Positions 48,602 to 61,074 of a stretch of DNA of 64,000 nucleotides are shown one piece after another. The stretch's first letter is position 1; every line of letters begins with the position of its first letter. The notes below the pieces were generated by a model that made no database searches, had not been told where the DNA came from, and saw only the letters and a program-made list of their open reading frames with translations. The stretch is from positions 62,001-126,000 of the forward strand of contig FTLJ01000109.1 in assembly GCA_900155495.1 (NCBI GenBank), read 5' to 3'. Position numbers and translations under genes: made by a program. The stretch is from Porogramme epimiltina. Lineage: Eukaryota; Basidiomycota; Agaricomycetes; Polyporales; Polyporaceae.

Positions 48602-50251
48602 CTAAAGGCCCACGTCTATCAAGTTCCATCGCGCCCAAAGCTCATCCATCACCTCCACACCCCCTATCCTAACCGGAGACAACACACTTCCTTCGTATAC
48701 TTCCGAGACGTATGCCTGGTCCTTCTTCCAGGTTCCAAGAATAAGCCACGAGAGGGGATAGCCGCCCTTGGCGCGTCTTCCGACGACGCCGCGCACGCAT
48801 TCGGTATCGCCATCATGCTTACAGTCCAATGCTAGGAGTTTCAGCAATGGGCAAACAACCGCTTCGTCCCCCACGAGCTCGAGTGGGGCGACGAAGTTGT
48901 GAGCGCGGGGACAATATTTTCCGACGTCCATGCGGATGACGAGGGCTTCGAGGGCTTGAAGCCCAGTGAAGAGCGGGCAAGAGGCGCGAAAGAGCCACCC
49001 GATGTCATCTGGTGCGAACCACAGCTTGCGAAGGGCAGAGAAGGCGGAGCCAGTGGACAACATGGTCCCGACGTGTTCTCTTACTTGACACTGGGGGATA
49101 AAGAAGCCAATTCGGTGAGATATCTCGATCCCAATGGTTTTCTTCCACGGCTGTTCTGGGGAGGATATGTCGAGGACGACTCGGAGGGAGGGATGGATAG
49201 ATTGCCTAGGGCGGCCTTTGGCGCGCCCGATGCGCAGGTGTGTCGCCCGAATGGGATGATCGATGAGTGGTACGAAGTGTTGTGAAAACAGCTGTTCCAT
49301 CCGTATCCATCCGATGAACGTTTCGCAAGCACTTGGAAAGCTAACGCGACTGCAGAAGGCTTGAAGGAATGGAACGCAACTTTCTCTATGCAACGGTGCT
49401 TCGAGATAGGAAAAGAGTTCGAGGTGCTCGAGATGAACATGTTCGAAATTTTGCCCTTGTGTAGAGGACTCCGAGATCCACCTGTAACACTCTAATTCCA
49501 GTACTCGTAGATGGGGGGCACGGGATAAGAGGCCAAGGAGACCTCCCAGAATATCAGGTATAGGAAGTCTGGACCAGCGGCCTGGGTGAAGGTGGAGGTG
49601 GGTGAGCGATGGGAAAGTATCTGAGGGTATGACGTCGGGGCTGACGAGTTTTAGGATGCGAAGGTGAGACGTGCTGTGGAAGAGCGGTATGGTGGTGATA
49701 TTTTGTCCTCCACAATGGCTAACGATTTCACAGTGCTCGATCGCCGGAAGTAGCACTTGTTTGAGAGAGATCCAACCAGTTATGTATAGGCCTCGAATTC
49801 GTGGTCCCTCTTGACAAAGGAGTTCCCGAGCCGATTCCGATATCCCTCTTGTGAGATGCACGTAAAGTGGGCCGCAGGTACATCTGTGGAGATAGTGTGT
49901 ATAGAGGGGCGGTCGCGAAGGATCGGCGGTATGATCCAGGATGGACGACCATAGGGAGGGCGTGCCAAATGCGACGTTTTTCCAGAAACGGCACACCTCA
50001 GTAAGAGGCAATAGGTCTTGAACATGGAACATGTTGGATGGTTCGCCTAGCGTGTTGTCTGAGTAGAGAGGGTGGTGTGGCCGCGGAACCAGAGCGAATA
50101 TGGCGGCGAGGATCTCGGAGGGGAGTCGAATGGCAGGTGAATCGACCAAATCCCGAGCCATTTGCGTCATCTGGCCGAGCATTCTGTCTAGATTGCGAAC
50201 CTGAGAATGGGAACAATCAGTTTGGGTTTTGGTCGCACTCATATCTTGCAC
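48602..50251 (-). CDS. F-box protein, single exon
   Basis: An uninterrupted frame of 549 residues begins MQDMSATKTQ; the second Met at 50242 is an equally likely start. An F-box-like segment lies at about residues 42-105 (RLPSEILAAIFALVPRP, then LLPLTEVCRFWKNVAFGTPSLWSSI), the usual layout in Agaricomycetes. The rest has leucine-rich stretches (LRILKLVSPDVIPSDTFPSL, LRVLELECYRW) suggesting degenerate LRRs. The F-box should bind Skp1 in an SCF ubiquitin ligase and the C-terminal part its target. This family is greatly expanded in mushroom-forming fungi, and no specific target can be proposed. Confidence 0.82.
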   Translation of the reverse strand: MQDMSATKTQTDCSHSQVRNLDRMLGQMTQMARDLVDSPAIRLPSEILAAIFALVPRPHHPLYSDNTLGEPSNMFHVQDLLPLTEVCRFWKNVAFGTPSLWSSILDHTADPSRPPLYTHYLHRCTCGPLYVHLTRGISESARELLCQEGPRIRGLYITGWISLKQVLLPAIEHCEIVSHCGGQNITTIPLFHSTSHLRILKLVSPDVIPSDTFPSLTHLHLHPGRWSRLPIPDILGGLLGLLSRAPHLRVLELECYRWISESSTQGQNFEHVHLEHLELFSYLEAPLHRESCVPFLQAFCSRVSFPSACETFIGWIRMEQLFSQHFVPLIDHPIRATHLRIGRAKGRPRQSIHPSLRVVLDISSPEQPWKKTIGIEISHRIGFFIPQCQVREHVGTMLSTGSAFSALRKLWFAPDDIGWLFRASCPLFTGLQALEALVIRMDVGKYCPRAHNFVAPLELVGDEAVVCPLLKLLALDCKHDGDTECVRGVVGRRAKGGYPLSWLILGTWKKDQAYVSEVYEGSVLSPVRIGGVEVMDELWARWNLIDVGL

Positions 50252-50689
50252 TATACCTGCGAGCCAAATAGCGTACTTGATGAAAATTAGTCTATGAGTT
50301 CAATTAGGAGAACAAAGGGATGGCCAACCTTCTTTCATCGAGCGTGATTGCTCGGATGCGGTTCAGCGATGAGAGTAAGATTTTCGTTTCAAGTTCACGG
50401 TCGTCCATTGGCGATTATGGCACTACCGATGTGTTATGTAGTCAATATCGCGAAACTTTACAAACAGTATCGCGTACCAAGTTGGGAAGTATTGACGCGT
50501 GGAGGGACAGGAGGACACTCAGGTTGGCACTCGCCAAGCAAGCGAAGATAAGTTGCTGGTGATATTTCCAGAGCTGAAGGGAGAGCGTCACCAGCCGTAC
50601 ATGCAGCAGTATAGATGGTAGTGTGCGGAAGCAAAGGGAGCCGAGACGCGGAGAGCTTCTCGACAGCGCTGGGGATATGGAATTTGAAC

Positions 50690-51581
50690 TCAGCTCCGCG
50701 AACTGCCCTCCCCGCTAAGCTTCATCCTCCTCTCAATGACCGCCCTCGCCGCCTCTCCCGGATCGCACTTCGTCAATCGATCGTAGTCGTACCAGACCAG
50801 CACCGAGTCGCTCTCCGTCACGATCCGACGCTGCGCGTAAGACCACATCGCCCCGCGCACGCCGAAGTGGGTCTTCGCGCTCCGAGGCGCCGCGGCGCTC
50901 ACCCCAGGATGCGGCTTGTGCGCAACAAGGAGGGTGTCTGGATAGACAACAGGCCTCTTGTAGTCGACGGACAGTGACTTGAGGATGAGCGAGACGCCCT
51001 TCCCGGTTATCATCTCCTTTGCCTTGTCGGGGCCACCGAGTTCGTGCCCGAGTGCGCGCATCCAATGAATGCGGCCGGACTCGAAGAATCGGACTGCGCG
51101 CATGGTCCCGTGTTAGAGGAATAGGTCCCGGGAGCGCGTTCATTAAAAGACTCACTGTAGCGGACGTTGTTGACATGTCTAATACCAAGACGTTGAGGGT
51201 GGGCACAAGAAACGAAGCAGAGGCTACTCACTGGAAAGAGTCGCGGTCTCCCCACACTATTTGCTGCTCCCAAAAGCTATCCGGGTCATACCCTAACTCC
51301 GCAAGCTTGGCGCGACCCTCCTCCGCTGGCGACACTTCCTCCTCCGGGGGGTCGGGTGATTCGGGTCCCTGAGTACCGGGAGCGAGATGATAGGGAGAGT
51401 TGGGGTCGCGAAACTTCTCTCGGAGAGCCTGAGCTCGAGTTCATGCTGGTCAGCGAGTGCTAGGGATGCGGACGGGTTTGTGCAAACTCACCTCAATGGT
51501 GTAAGAAGAGTACCGGACGTGAGCACGAGTGCTCAAGAGAGGAGGCCGCACTCCACGAACACCCCGGAGCAGTGCGTGCAT
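50690..51581 (-). CDS. hotdog-fold thioesterase-like protein, probably mitochondrial
   Basis: Four exons (51581-51492, 51428-51232, 51178-51156, 51093-50690) give 237 residues. The first ~25 residues (MHALLRGVRGVRPPLLSTRA) have no acidic residue and four Arg, as in a mitochondrial presequence. The domain that follows resembles 4-hydroxybenzoyl-CoA thioesterase-like proteins: WGDRDSFQHVNNVRYVRFFE carries the conserved Asp and HVNN of this hotdog family, followed by SLSVDYKRPVVYPDTL and a late strand DSVLVWYDYDR. The expected reaction is hydrolysis of an acyl-CoA. The substrate is unknown. It is divergent from the tubulin cofactor B gene, sharing about 390 bases of upstream sequence. Confidence 0.85.
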
Positions 51582-51974
51582 ACTGGAGTCGGCGTCCTAG
51601 GTAACGCCTAGAGGGCGCCGCGTAACGAGAGGGAGCAGTGAGAGACCGAGCGGTGGCCGAGGATTGGTGACCATGTCGGGTGTTGGTAGCCGGAAGAGGC
51701 GGAGCCCGACTCCGAGTCCCGCGACGGCGTCACCGGGACACACGGTGTCGGCGCGCTCGGGTGCGGCACACACGTCCCTTTTACCAACCCACCGAACACG
51801 GCCTCACTCTGCTCTTGTTCCATTCATACTCGCCTACTTCCCCCTCTTCCCTTGGCCACCAATTGTTCAAGACAACTATTCCGGCGCAGCCACACACCAT
51901 GAGGCCCTCACAACCAGCGCAAGTTGTTCTGCTCCCTGCACTCGTGCTCGTTCTGCTATACGATTGACCTCGCG
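51582..51974. promoter_or_regulatory. shared divergent promoter region
   Basis: 393 bases separate the start codons of the thioesterase (minus) and cofactor B (plus) genes. The cofactor B side is pyrimidine-rich. No TATA box is clear on either strand, as is usual for moderately expressed housekeeping genes. Confidence 0.55.
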
Positions 51975-52897
51975 ATGACTAGCACAGTCAACGTCTTCGT
52001 CCGCTCCCCTGATACTCGCTCGGAGCGGCGGTATGACCTGGGACTAACGGTCGCTCAACTGAAAGTACGCATAGGGACATTTATCGATGTACTGTCCCCG
52101 CCACCTGACATTGTTCTCGTGAACAGGGGAAACTCGAGCTCGTTACTGGAATCCCTACACAGAACCAGTCCATCTCTGTCTGGGCATCAGAAGATGCAAC
52201 AGAGCCCATCGTTGCTCTTTCAGATGACACTCGACAACTTGGATTCTACGGGGTGCGGGATTGGCAAGTCTTGAAAGTGAGTGGACCCGCGTTGTTGCCA
52301 TGAGTTAAGGCTGAGAATACTTCCACAGGTTGACGATTTGAACCCTGCGGCATCCTTCACGGGCCAACTCACGGATACGTCCCAAGTGGAGAAGTTCGAG
52401 CTGAGCGCGGCGGAATATGAGCAGCGACAAGGTGTGGTTCTTGTCACCGCGCATTCAATCCAGGTCCTCAGTGTCGTCGTGCAGACACCGTCCTTGCATA
52501 CAAGCAGCGGAACAAGATCGGCCGGTTTGCCGAAAAGACCGCAGAAGAACCTGAGCAGCCGCAACAAGTAGACATTCCTCTCGGATCGCGATGCGAAGTC
52601 GAGTCTACCGAGGAGGACTTCCGTAAACGTGGGACCGTCAAGTTTGTGGGACCAACAGAGTTCGCCAAGGGCGTCTGGGTGGGAATCGAGTACGACGAGC
52701 CCATTGGGAAGAACGACGGGTCGTAAGTGGTCTTCTACATGCATATTTGCGAGCTGCCGTTCAATTTTGTCGTCAGCGTGAACGGTAAGAAATACTTCCA
52801 GTGTCAGCCCAGCTGTGGAGTGTTCGTGAAGCCGGATCGAGTCAAAGTGGGCGACTTCCCAGTCGAGGATATCGACTTTGATGACGAGGAAATGTGA
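51975..52897 (+). CDS. TBCB: tubulin-folding cofactor B (CAP-Gly protein)
   Basis: Five exons (51975-52064, 52127-52276, 52329-52431, 52485-52722, 52777-52897) give 233 residues. The N-terminal ubiquitin-like domain begins [20 protein letters not shown] and includes [16 protein letters not shown] linker with a predicted coiled coil ([24 protein letters not shown]) leads to a C-terminal CAP-Gly domain: [20 protein letters not shown], then the conserved [15 protein letters not shown]. The protein ends in DFDDEEM, the acidic-aromatic tail typical of cofactor B. It captures alpha-tubulin after chaperonin release and works with cofactor E; the fission yeast equivalent is Alp11. The start was chosen because it opens directly into the conserved N-terminal strand. 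Confidence 0.93.
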
Positions 52898-53658
52898 GGT
52901 GTGTCCTTACGCCGTCGTCCCGGCCTGCGTTTGACTCACGCGTGCTGTTGAATACAGGTAGATCAAATAGCGCCGCCTGCGCCATTGTATTTCTATGACC
53001 TGCAATCGGACCTCTTTGCTCCGTTGTACATGAGGGAACGCTGTGCACATACTTCGGAAGATGCAAGAATGAAACAACACTTTCGCCAAACCTAAGCGAG
53101 CAACGAGTTGCCACTCAGTCACTAAGCCGCGTTTATGATAACGTGGAGACCCTGGCCAATGCGTCAGGTCCCCGTAATAGGCCCCCAATAGGATTCATCT
53201 TCACTGAACACGCCCGGGATCCACAGCCGTGCGTTTACGCCCGATGCTGTGTGTCCGTAGCACCTAATGGCGAATACCCTTTTGGTGGCCAAAGATGCTG
53301 CGCACCTCATTCGTTCGGTGCGATTCGTCTGGTGCCCGGCCGTGCCCCCGGCCCACCGGTCGCCATTGTTGCTCAAATGGCCGTCCCGCGTCCCCAGCCT
53401 CCCCGTTGGGGCGAACAAATGGTCGGTGAACATGCCACTCCTCCGTGGTCAAGGATATGGGCAATATAAAACCGGAGACTTCTGACCCCAAAGTCCCACC
53501 CTCAAGTCGTTTCCCTCCTTCCACATCTCAATCACGTACAAGTCAGCCTACAGTCCGACCACGAAAGTTGAGGAGACTCAGGTACGTCTCATTCGCAGTT
53601 CTTACGCCCCAGGCGGTTGTCTCGCTTGTACTCAACATATCGCCCCAACTCTGCTAAG
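52898..53658. other. intergenic region
   Basis: No gene seen. It includes the cofactor B 3' flank and the upstream region of the next gene. Confidence 0.55.
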
Positions 53659-54646
53659 ATGCCCGCACGAACCTCCAACACGACCGCTCACACCGCGGAA
53701 CAACAACCTCAACCCCGTGCTACCCCCAGTGTCGATAAGGGAGAGGAAATAAAGCCGCAGGTAGCTCAAGCCTTAAGGAACCAACTCGACAAATGTCTTT
53801 CAACGGCTAGGTCTATCAAGTCACGCCGCTTGTTCAAGAAGTTAGATGAGCTCATCGTAAAGTACTTTCCGCCTGTCCCGAATCTCTCCTCGGCCGAGGT
53901 GTTCGTGATTCAGGAGCGTGTGCTCAAGAAGTTCTGCGAGCAATGTAACTTGGCCGTCGCCATAACCACGAGCAAAGTCGACATACTGCGTTACGATCCG
54001 GTGAGCTTGCGATGCCCGTCTTGATGCACGTAGCCAGTTCGCTTACCCCCACGTGATACAGGCGGTTGAGCGAGGCTTCTCTCTGGACGACCTCGACGTG
54101 CCCACCGTTCTGATGAACCAGAACAACGCGCTGTGGGGCGAGAGATTCGGTGTTGGCGAACACGGGCTCGTGTGGGTCTTTGCCCTCCATTGTGCCACGG
54201 TCCCCGTGGGGCGCTCGTTTCATCTATTCTACGCCTGCAAGCATCCGACTAACACTTGGTATGAATACCGTGGCACGTATCGCGCGCGTCGCACTGGGTG
54301 CCGAACGTGGCCTGCCCAGACATGGAGGACACTCCCCGAAGAGGTACGTCCGCCCTGTTTCCCAAGTGGCCTCGTCTTCGGCTACCGTAGACAAACACTC
54401 ACCCTGTATCCCGCGTTTCTGCCTTTGCAGACCAAGCAGACCATTATGCAAATCTGGTGTCATCATAATGAGAACATTGGCAAGATAGCCAAGCCTCCAG
54501 GGGAGCAAACGAAGACCAAGCGCGGACGGGCAAAGACCAAGCCCGAAGAAGACGGGCCGAAGGAGCTTGTCGTCCTGGAGTGTCAAAGCCCCCCCAAAGC
54601 GGCCTTTCTCCAGTGGCTGAAGGAATTCGAGTACACGGTGCTCTGA
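53659..54646 (+). CDS. hypothetical fungal protein
   Basis: Three exons (53659-54000, 54062-54343, 54431-54646) join in phase 0 to give 279 residues. The N-terminus is polar and disordered (residues 1-45), followed by a helical basic segment (LRNQLDKCLSTARSIKSRRL). A mixed domain comes next with several aromatic residues: NNALWGERFGVGEHGLVWVF, TNTWYEYRGTYRARR and a late helix ETKQTIMQIW. A Lys-rich linker precedes a short end, AAFLQWLKEFEYTVL. The Tyr-x-Gly-x-Tyr core and Trp pattern suggest a fold shared with other basidiomycete orphan proteins, but I cannot name the family. No signal peptide or membrane segment is present. Confidence 0.7.
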
Positions 54647-57030
54647 CGTCCTTGTGCACTTCCGGCCGTACGTATGCGCAGATATGCGGACTAGTGTTAT
54701 GTATGTATGTAATATCATCCGTGTAGTCCTTCTAGCAATCCCTTTGCCACACCGACCTTCCCCGGTGCGAGACACGCCACACGCACGGCAGAGCGTGCCT
54801 TTTCCATGTGCCCCGCACGTGCTAGGGTACCTCCCCCGCTTCCGCCACTGCCCGAGCTTGAGCGCGGAGAACCCCCGCCATGGCTTGAGCGCGCGCAGAC
54901 CGCCGCAAAAATCGCACCTTACGCCTTGACGCTGTCCTCGATTTCCTCCCGCCCGTCCGAGCCCGTGTCTCCGACCTCGTGCCGCTCGCGCTCGACGCGT
55001 GCCGTGCCGTGTGGGTCGATACGACGGACGCGCGCGACGCTGTGGTGCGCCTGTGTCCTGCGGTCTCCTCTTTCTCCCCTGCTCGACGCACTGAGGGGAG
55101 GGCCCGGGGGGCCTGCGAGCGGGGCATTGCTCCCGGAGCTAGCGCCGCTGGCCGTCGACGGAGCGGCGCATGAAGAGTCCGGGTATGTGTGCGCGTTTGC
55201 TTTTGGGGTGCGCGCGGGGGGGGGGGGTCGGACGCGCACTCGTTCGGTCTTGTGCTGCGCGAGTATCGCGGAGGTGAGTGACATCGAGGACCGAGGTGAT
55301 AGAGTGGGAGGAACGCGAGCTGACCCGAGGTCTGTCGGGTCATATTTTCATCATGAATTATTAGTACTCAATATAGTGGATTGTTCTGCATGATGCTGCG
55401 TTGAGAGCGAGGTGGGGGCTGGAGTTGGCCAAAAGGCGGGGGTTCGCGACGCGCGATCTCGACTTCCCCTGCAGGGCTGAGGAAAGTTCGGCAAGCGCCG
55501 ATCCCCTCCAACCCGGGGCGTCTGCGAAAATCACGGGGAATAAAGTTTATGTAATCCATTATATCTCTTCCTTCCACCGTCATGATTGACCCTGTAGAGT
55601 CGGTGCTTCCTATGACAATCTCCCGCCAAGTCCTGTCCAAAAGGTCTCGCTAAACGACGTCATAGAAGTTGAGTGACGAGCCACCTTGAATCCCTTGGTG
55701 CCCGGCTGTGCAACAGGACCGAAGACCGAGCAGAGTATCACGCTCTTCGAGGAGTCAATTGACCGGTGACATTTGGTTGTAGCCCGAAAACACAACCTGC
55801 GACGCTGTCATTCGGGCTGGTCGGGAGGCAACACACAGGCTGGCATTGCGTGCTCGGGTTTCCAACAGCCCGTGAAGCCATATTTAACCAAGGCTTTCCG
55901 GCAGGATGGCGGTGCTATACGCCTGAGGCTGGAACCTCCACTTACTCAGGGAAGGTTGCTGATGTGAGTCCTGTGTACTCGCCGCCTCACTCTATGGCCT
56001 AAACGGATGACCCGGTCGCGGGCGTTAGCTAGGACGGCGGCCGGATGGTCGATGTCAGGTTGTCGTGGATTTGAGGCTGCGCGGACGTGTTCCTGCTCGC
56101 CAAGGACCCACGAACGGCTGCGGTGGGAAGCCACTGTTCGGGATGTGTGGGTGTAAATTGAACGGTATTTTTGGTTGCGGTTTCATGCGCTCTGCGAGCG
56201 TTGGTTATTGGCCCGACAGTGACGCCTTCTGGTCATTAAAGTGCGAACGACAGCCGCCCGGGGTGACGTTCTGCGAGCGTTGGGGGGCGTCGTTCGGGCG
56301 AAGAAGACTTCCAGTGAGCGTATGGGTCCGTGGATTGAGCGCTGACGTCAGCCCAACGGCTATCTGCGCAGGGACGGCCGTTGCGAGAAGATGGACTTGA
56401 GGTTTGACAGGGGGCCTGTCTGGGCCCTGCTCCTCACACTGCAGCCGGGCCCTACTTATGAGCGTTGATTCGGCCAGCGCTCGAGGCCGACGACGCGTCG
56501 GGTGAGTGGACTCGGCCTTGCGGCGTAATCATGACCACCGGGTTACTCACTCGCTGTCTGTAGTAGGGCCCGCACGCACCGGGGTCCAGTGCTGCAGCGT
56601 CCAAGTAGCCCCGGCGGTCGTCGGGCCTGGACGTCGGGTGTCGCAGGGCAAGGCGGGGCGCCGGGGGGAAGGCTCCAGGAAAGGGAGGCTGGCGCTCCGC
56701 TTCTGGATTAGGGCAGATTGGAGGAGGTCGGATGGGCGAGGCGATATAGATGCCGAGTATGGGCAGGAGGCCGAGTATGGCAAAGAGGGAGAACTGGGGA
56801 GGCAAGCCGGCGCCGAGGGCAATCAGAGTTCCGAGCGAGGATGGCGCCGTCGCTGGGCCCGCCATGCGCTACGGGGCTCCGCGAGCTCAAGGGTCGTTCA
56901 ACCGCCCACGGCCGCCCTCACTTCGCAAGCCCCGACTCTCCCCCATACATTCCCCATCCCTCATGTACTCCCCCTCCACCCCTTGCTCTCTCTGGTCCCG
57001 TTCTCGTCCCCTCCCGCCGACCCGCCAGCC
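54647..57030. other. intergenic region with a possible unassigned exon and a poly-G run
   Basis: No complete gene could be built. One plus-strand frame near 54920-55080 reads LDAVLDFLPPVRARVSDLVP and continues with alternating hydrophobic residues, so it may be part of a former gene. A run of 12 G lies at 55216-55227. A 14-base direct repeat occurs at 56191-56204 and 56270-56283. Confidence 0.4.
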
Positions 57031-59569
57031 ATGTCTGCGCCGTCCAAGCCGGTACCCAACTCTGTCGGCAAGTGCGTATCCCCGCCACCAGTTCTGTGCC
57101 AAGTTCAAGCCCCCTCATTGCCGTTCACGCTAGTCTAGCTACTGCTCTAGTCGCTCTCAGCGCCGAGTGCGTGTACGTGCTTCCCAAATCGCTTCCTACA
57201 CGCGCATATACTCACTCCGTTTTCAGGTTGTTCGGCGGTGAGGCCCTCCCCGCTGTCAGACCGCGCTCCACAACTGAGTGGCTTCTAGTCGTGGTAGGCC
57301 AGCTAGCCCACTATTTCCACCGGTGCTTCCATAAAGATAGGCTCCTTTTGAGGAGCATTGTGAGTTCCGGATTTCCCATTCCGACTTCCAGCCCCTCTAA
57401 CGCTGCATAGGTCTTGGCGTCCTTGTTCCTCAGTTCTTTTCGCCTCGCCGCACACGGGATATCCGGTCCGTCTCGGATGGACCCACCTCTTCGAGACCGC
57501 TGACGTCGGCCTTCTCGTGACCCGCCTAGTCTTCTACCTCGCCGTCACAGCCCATGGGAATCCATACCGTGTCACCAAGGCGCCATGGTATGTCATTGTC
57601 ACTTTTTCAAAAAAAAATCCCTGCGACTTCATCTATTCTCTCTAGGTCTGGTTGGGTGAGTACCGCCAGCTTGTTAACCACGTGGGGCAATTTACCGACG
57701 TCGTCTTCTGCAGGCCCGAACCCTCTCCAACGTGAGGCGAACTGGGAGACCGACGGTATGCACGTACTAATTTTTACGGCCTCGTTAGGGTTTATGCATG
57801 CTTGTTGTCCATTCGTACGTCCGCCCCCGTCCACCCGCTTTCCTGTATCTCACGTTATACTGCCTAGATTTTACGTGACCCGGATATGGGGCTGTCAGTA
57901 ACCTCCTAGCCTTGGACGAATCCCCTACTATACTAAGTCCGGATTTTTGCAGTAAGCAACTCGGTCTTATTGGCTGCAGGCCTAGTACGTTGTTTTGGTT
58001 GGCTCCCTTGTGCACCCGGTACCAACATTCTCTTACAGTGCCTACTAGTCTTGGCAACTTTCTGTACGTTTCCTACCCCAACTTCAGCCCCTTTCTGCTG
58101 AGTGAATTGCTCTGTGCCACAGCGCTGTGGATATGTAGGTTGACATTCTTCAGCACGCTTGGCGAATGCTGACACAGTTCATTCAGTATTAGTTTACGAC
58201 ACGTATGTGTCCCGCTATAGATGTACTATTCGCATTCCTTGACGTTCTCTCAGCATGCATTCAACCACCATCGCGTATTGGGCTCAAATCTCTGTACGTG
58301 ATCGGCTCCGATATCCGAATCGACGGAACGCTAAGAAGCACTCTCCCGCCAGCCAGTCATAGTCTCTCTTAATGCCGTAATCACTGCGACGGATATCTCG
58401 CTCTCTGCTTCGTTCGTGTTCCTCTTGTTCAAGTCCCAGAAGGGCGGCGCGCGGTAAGGGACTATCCTGCCTATGGCTGCGGTCACACCTAGACTAATAG
58501 TCTACGAATTTACAAGGAGGGCATACCAGCTCTTCAGATCCCTGGTATGGGGTCCATGAACCTCTCCTCGTCATATGCTCATGACATGTTCGCTAGGCAA
58601 ACTTCGCCATCATCTCAGGGGTGCTAGTGTGGTGAGATTCTCCGCTGACCCACCAGTATGGTACCTTGTCTCACGCCGTCTCTCGCTCGTCATAGCATCT
58701 TCTCAATCGCCGCCCTCATCGCTGTGAGCTCGTTCTCGCTCCCTACCAGGCCCCGTGACTCACCGCGCTGCCCCTAGGTCGCGACCAAGCCCTCGTCTGC
58801 CGTCTGCGTGGCCTTCTTCCACACCACCGGGCACCGTCAGTCTACGCTCCCCTCTCTCTCCCGCGCTGCGCCGCTCACAGCCCCCCTCCGCCCTCCCCCG
58901 CCCTACGCAGTGTACACAGGCGCGCTCCTCGCGAACCTCAACGGCCGCGAGGCCCTCCGTGCGCGGTGGGCAGAGGTCTCGGACGTGCCCACCATCATCG
59001 TCACGAGCCTCCCCGACGGCAGCGCCGCGCCGCAGAGCACCCGCCGCAGCCGGGACCGGGACCGGTGCGTCTCCCGCCCCTCCCCCGCTGCCCCGCATAC
59101 AGACCCGCCCTGAACGCTCCCGTCCGCTCCCCTTCTCCCTTTTCCGTAACCCCCCCCCTCCACGCACGCCCCGCGCAGCTCGCAGACCTCCAGCATCGCG
59201 AAAGACCTCCAGCAGTCCTACGGCACCATGCGCCCCGCCGCCCCACCCACGCCGGCCCTGCCGCCCCCTGCGCACCCGCACGCGCGGCCCTCGCTCCAGA
59301 TCCAGCTCCCGTGGCGCGCCCCGCCGCACTCCTCCGGCGCGCGCGGCGAGCCCGGCGGACCGCAGCTGGACGCCCCCGCGCGCGCGCAGCGCTCGTCGTG
59401 GCCGCCCATGTCCGCGCGCTCGGCGTCGAGCGGGACGTGCGTCGAGTCGCCCGCGGACGAGCCCGCCCCTGCGCCCGCACCTCCATCGCCTCGGGGCACC
59501 TCCGCGGTCTGCGAGAGCGAGGCGGGCGCGGCGCGGGACCTCGAGGCGGGCGGCGCGAACGCGGGGTAG
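57031..59569 (+). pseudogene. DUF6534-like membrane protein, decayed or highly diverged
   Basis: Segments typical of the basidiomycete seven-helix DUF6534 family occur in order on the plus strand. They are a start MSAPSKPVPNSVGK, YFHRCFHKDRLLLRSI (loop after helix 2), LVFYLAVTAHGNPYRVTKAP, VNAVITATDISLSASFVFLL followed by FKSQKGG, HSIFSIAALIAVSSFSLP and VYTGALLANLNGREALR. A Pro/Ser-rich cytoplasmic tail ends at 59569. Many GT-AG borders are possible, but I could not join all pieces without stops or frame changes. The missing helices and a stop around 57910-58170 suggest decay. An intact gene with unusual splicing remains possible. Family function is unknown. Confidence 0.5.
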
Positions 59570-61074
59570 ATCATCGGCGGATGGCGAGTCTGGCCACCGC
59601 TGTGGTGGCGGGCCGGGCTCGGAGTCGCTCTTCTCTCATGGTAGATACTCGTTCAGGCGTTCACGGCCGACCAACCAACCGGCGGCGCTGCAGATCCTCT
59701 CCCCCCCATCTCCTCCTCCCTGCTCATTTTGGTGCCGTCGTGTCGTGTCGTGTCGTGTCCGCTCTCCTGCAATGTTGACGCGTTTCTCGTGCTCGTCTTT
59801 CTTGGTGTTCAGAGTATAATTTCGTGTTGTGTGGGCTGGGGGCCGCTGGGGCCCCGCTCGGGTATATTGTACTCTCCTAATCTAGTCTCGGGACGTCACG
59901 TCCGCAATTCGACTTCCCCTCTGGGGCCACACACCTCGCAGCTAATCGCTTCGAGCTCAGAGCTGCGATTGGCAGCGCGCATGCCTCCCTGGCTGAGCGG
60001 TCGACGCCGTACCGCTCCCACCAGACTCCCCTCGAGCTCGAGCCCCACATGGGCACAAGAAATCGTGCGCCACATAAGGCCCAGCGCGCACAAACCACCG
60101 CGGCACGCCTGCGCGAACGATAGCTAAGTAACACTCGAGCCGCTCGGCGTCACGATGGATAGAAGCACGGCAGCGGCGGGGCGTCGCCGGCGCGATGGTG
60201 CCCATGGTGATCTCGGCGAGCAGGAAGGGTCCAGCTTCGCTGAACCCTGAGGCTGCAGGCGCCGCGCGGGGGCCGAGCTCGTCCCCGGCCATGGGCGGGG
60301 TGCCTGGACGGCCGGCTGCGTGCTCCCAGCTTGACCGTCAGGGCCCCGGCCGCGGGCCGTCTCAGGGGCGCTCCTCGCTGCGCCCTCGAAGGGGATACAT
60401 ACATACATACGTGCGGGGTGCAGCTGCTCGACCTTCGACGAACGTTTGCACGCCCGCAGCGGGCCCTGCGCGCTGGCGAGGTGCTCCAGGCCCGGCACCT
60501 GGCGTGCTGGGAACCTGAGGAGAGATCAAACGGAAAGCTGTGCAATTGGAAGTAGGGGGAAAGACATGCATGTAGGGTAACAATACAGGCGATGCGGTGA
60601 CAGCGTTGGCGGCCTGATATATCAGCGGGGGTGGTGGTGGGTCTATTGTACAGCGGGCGGCGTGGGTGGGTGGGGGGTAACGGCCGGCGAGGGCGGAGTC
60701 CGTGGGCAAGGGCAATGTTGCGTGTGGAAGTAAGTGAACGCAGTGGACAGCGGAGAGCGACGAGAGTAGGATATTGGGAGGGAAGGAAGGGGGCGGGGTG
60801 CGCGACGATGCATAACACTAAATGATGGGGGGAATATGCGGCCACGGCAATTATGACGATGAAGGAACGCTCCAGGAAGAGGATGGTGCAAACTGGGCGG
60901 GAGGGGGAGAAGGTGCATCAGCGCCGGCGCCGCTCGAAGACGCGATATCCCGCTCACCAAAGATACAAGAATCCAAACCAACGGGCGGGCGTGGTGATAA
61001 CTTAACTAGAAGGGAGAGAAGGAAAATTACCGAGTCGAGGCCGTGGCAGCAGGGGGCTGTGGGCGGCCGGGGCC
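59570..61074. other. convergent intergenic region with short tandem repeats
   Basis: No gene supported. A pentanucleotide repeat (TGTCG-type, about four copies, 59739-59759) and a tetranucleotide repeat (ATAC, four copies, 60395-60410) are present. Confidence 0.5.

Noticed and set aside
58755..59819. 354-aa Arg/Pro/Ser-rich frame on the plus strand
   Set aside because: It is an out-of-frame reading of the GC-rich 3' part of the DUF6534-like gene with no recognisable domain.
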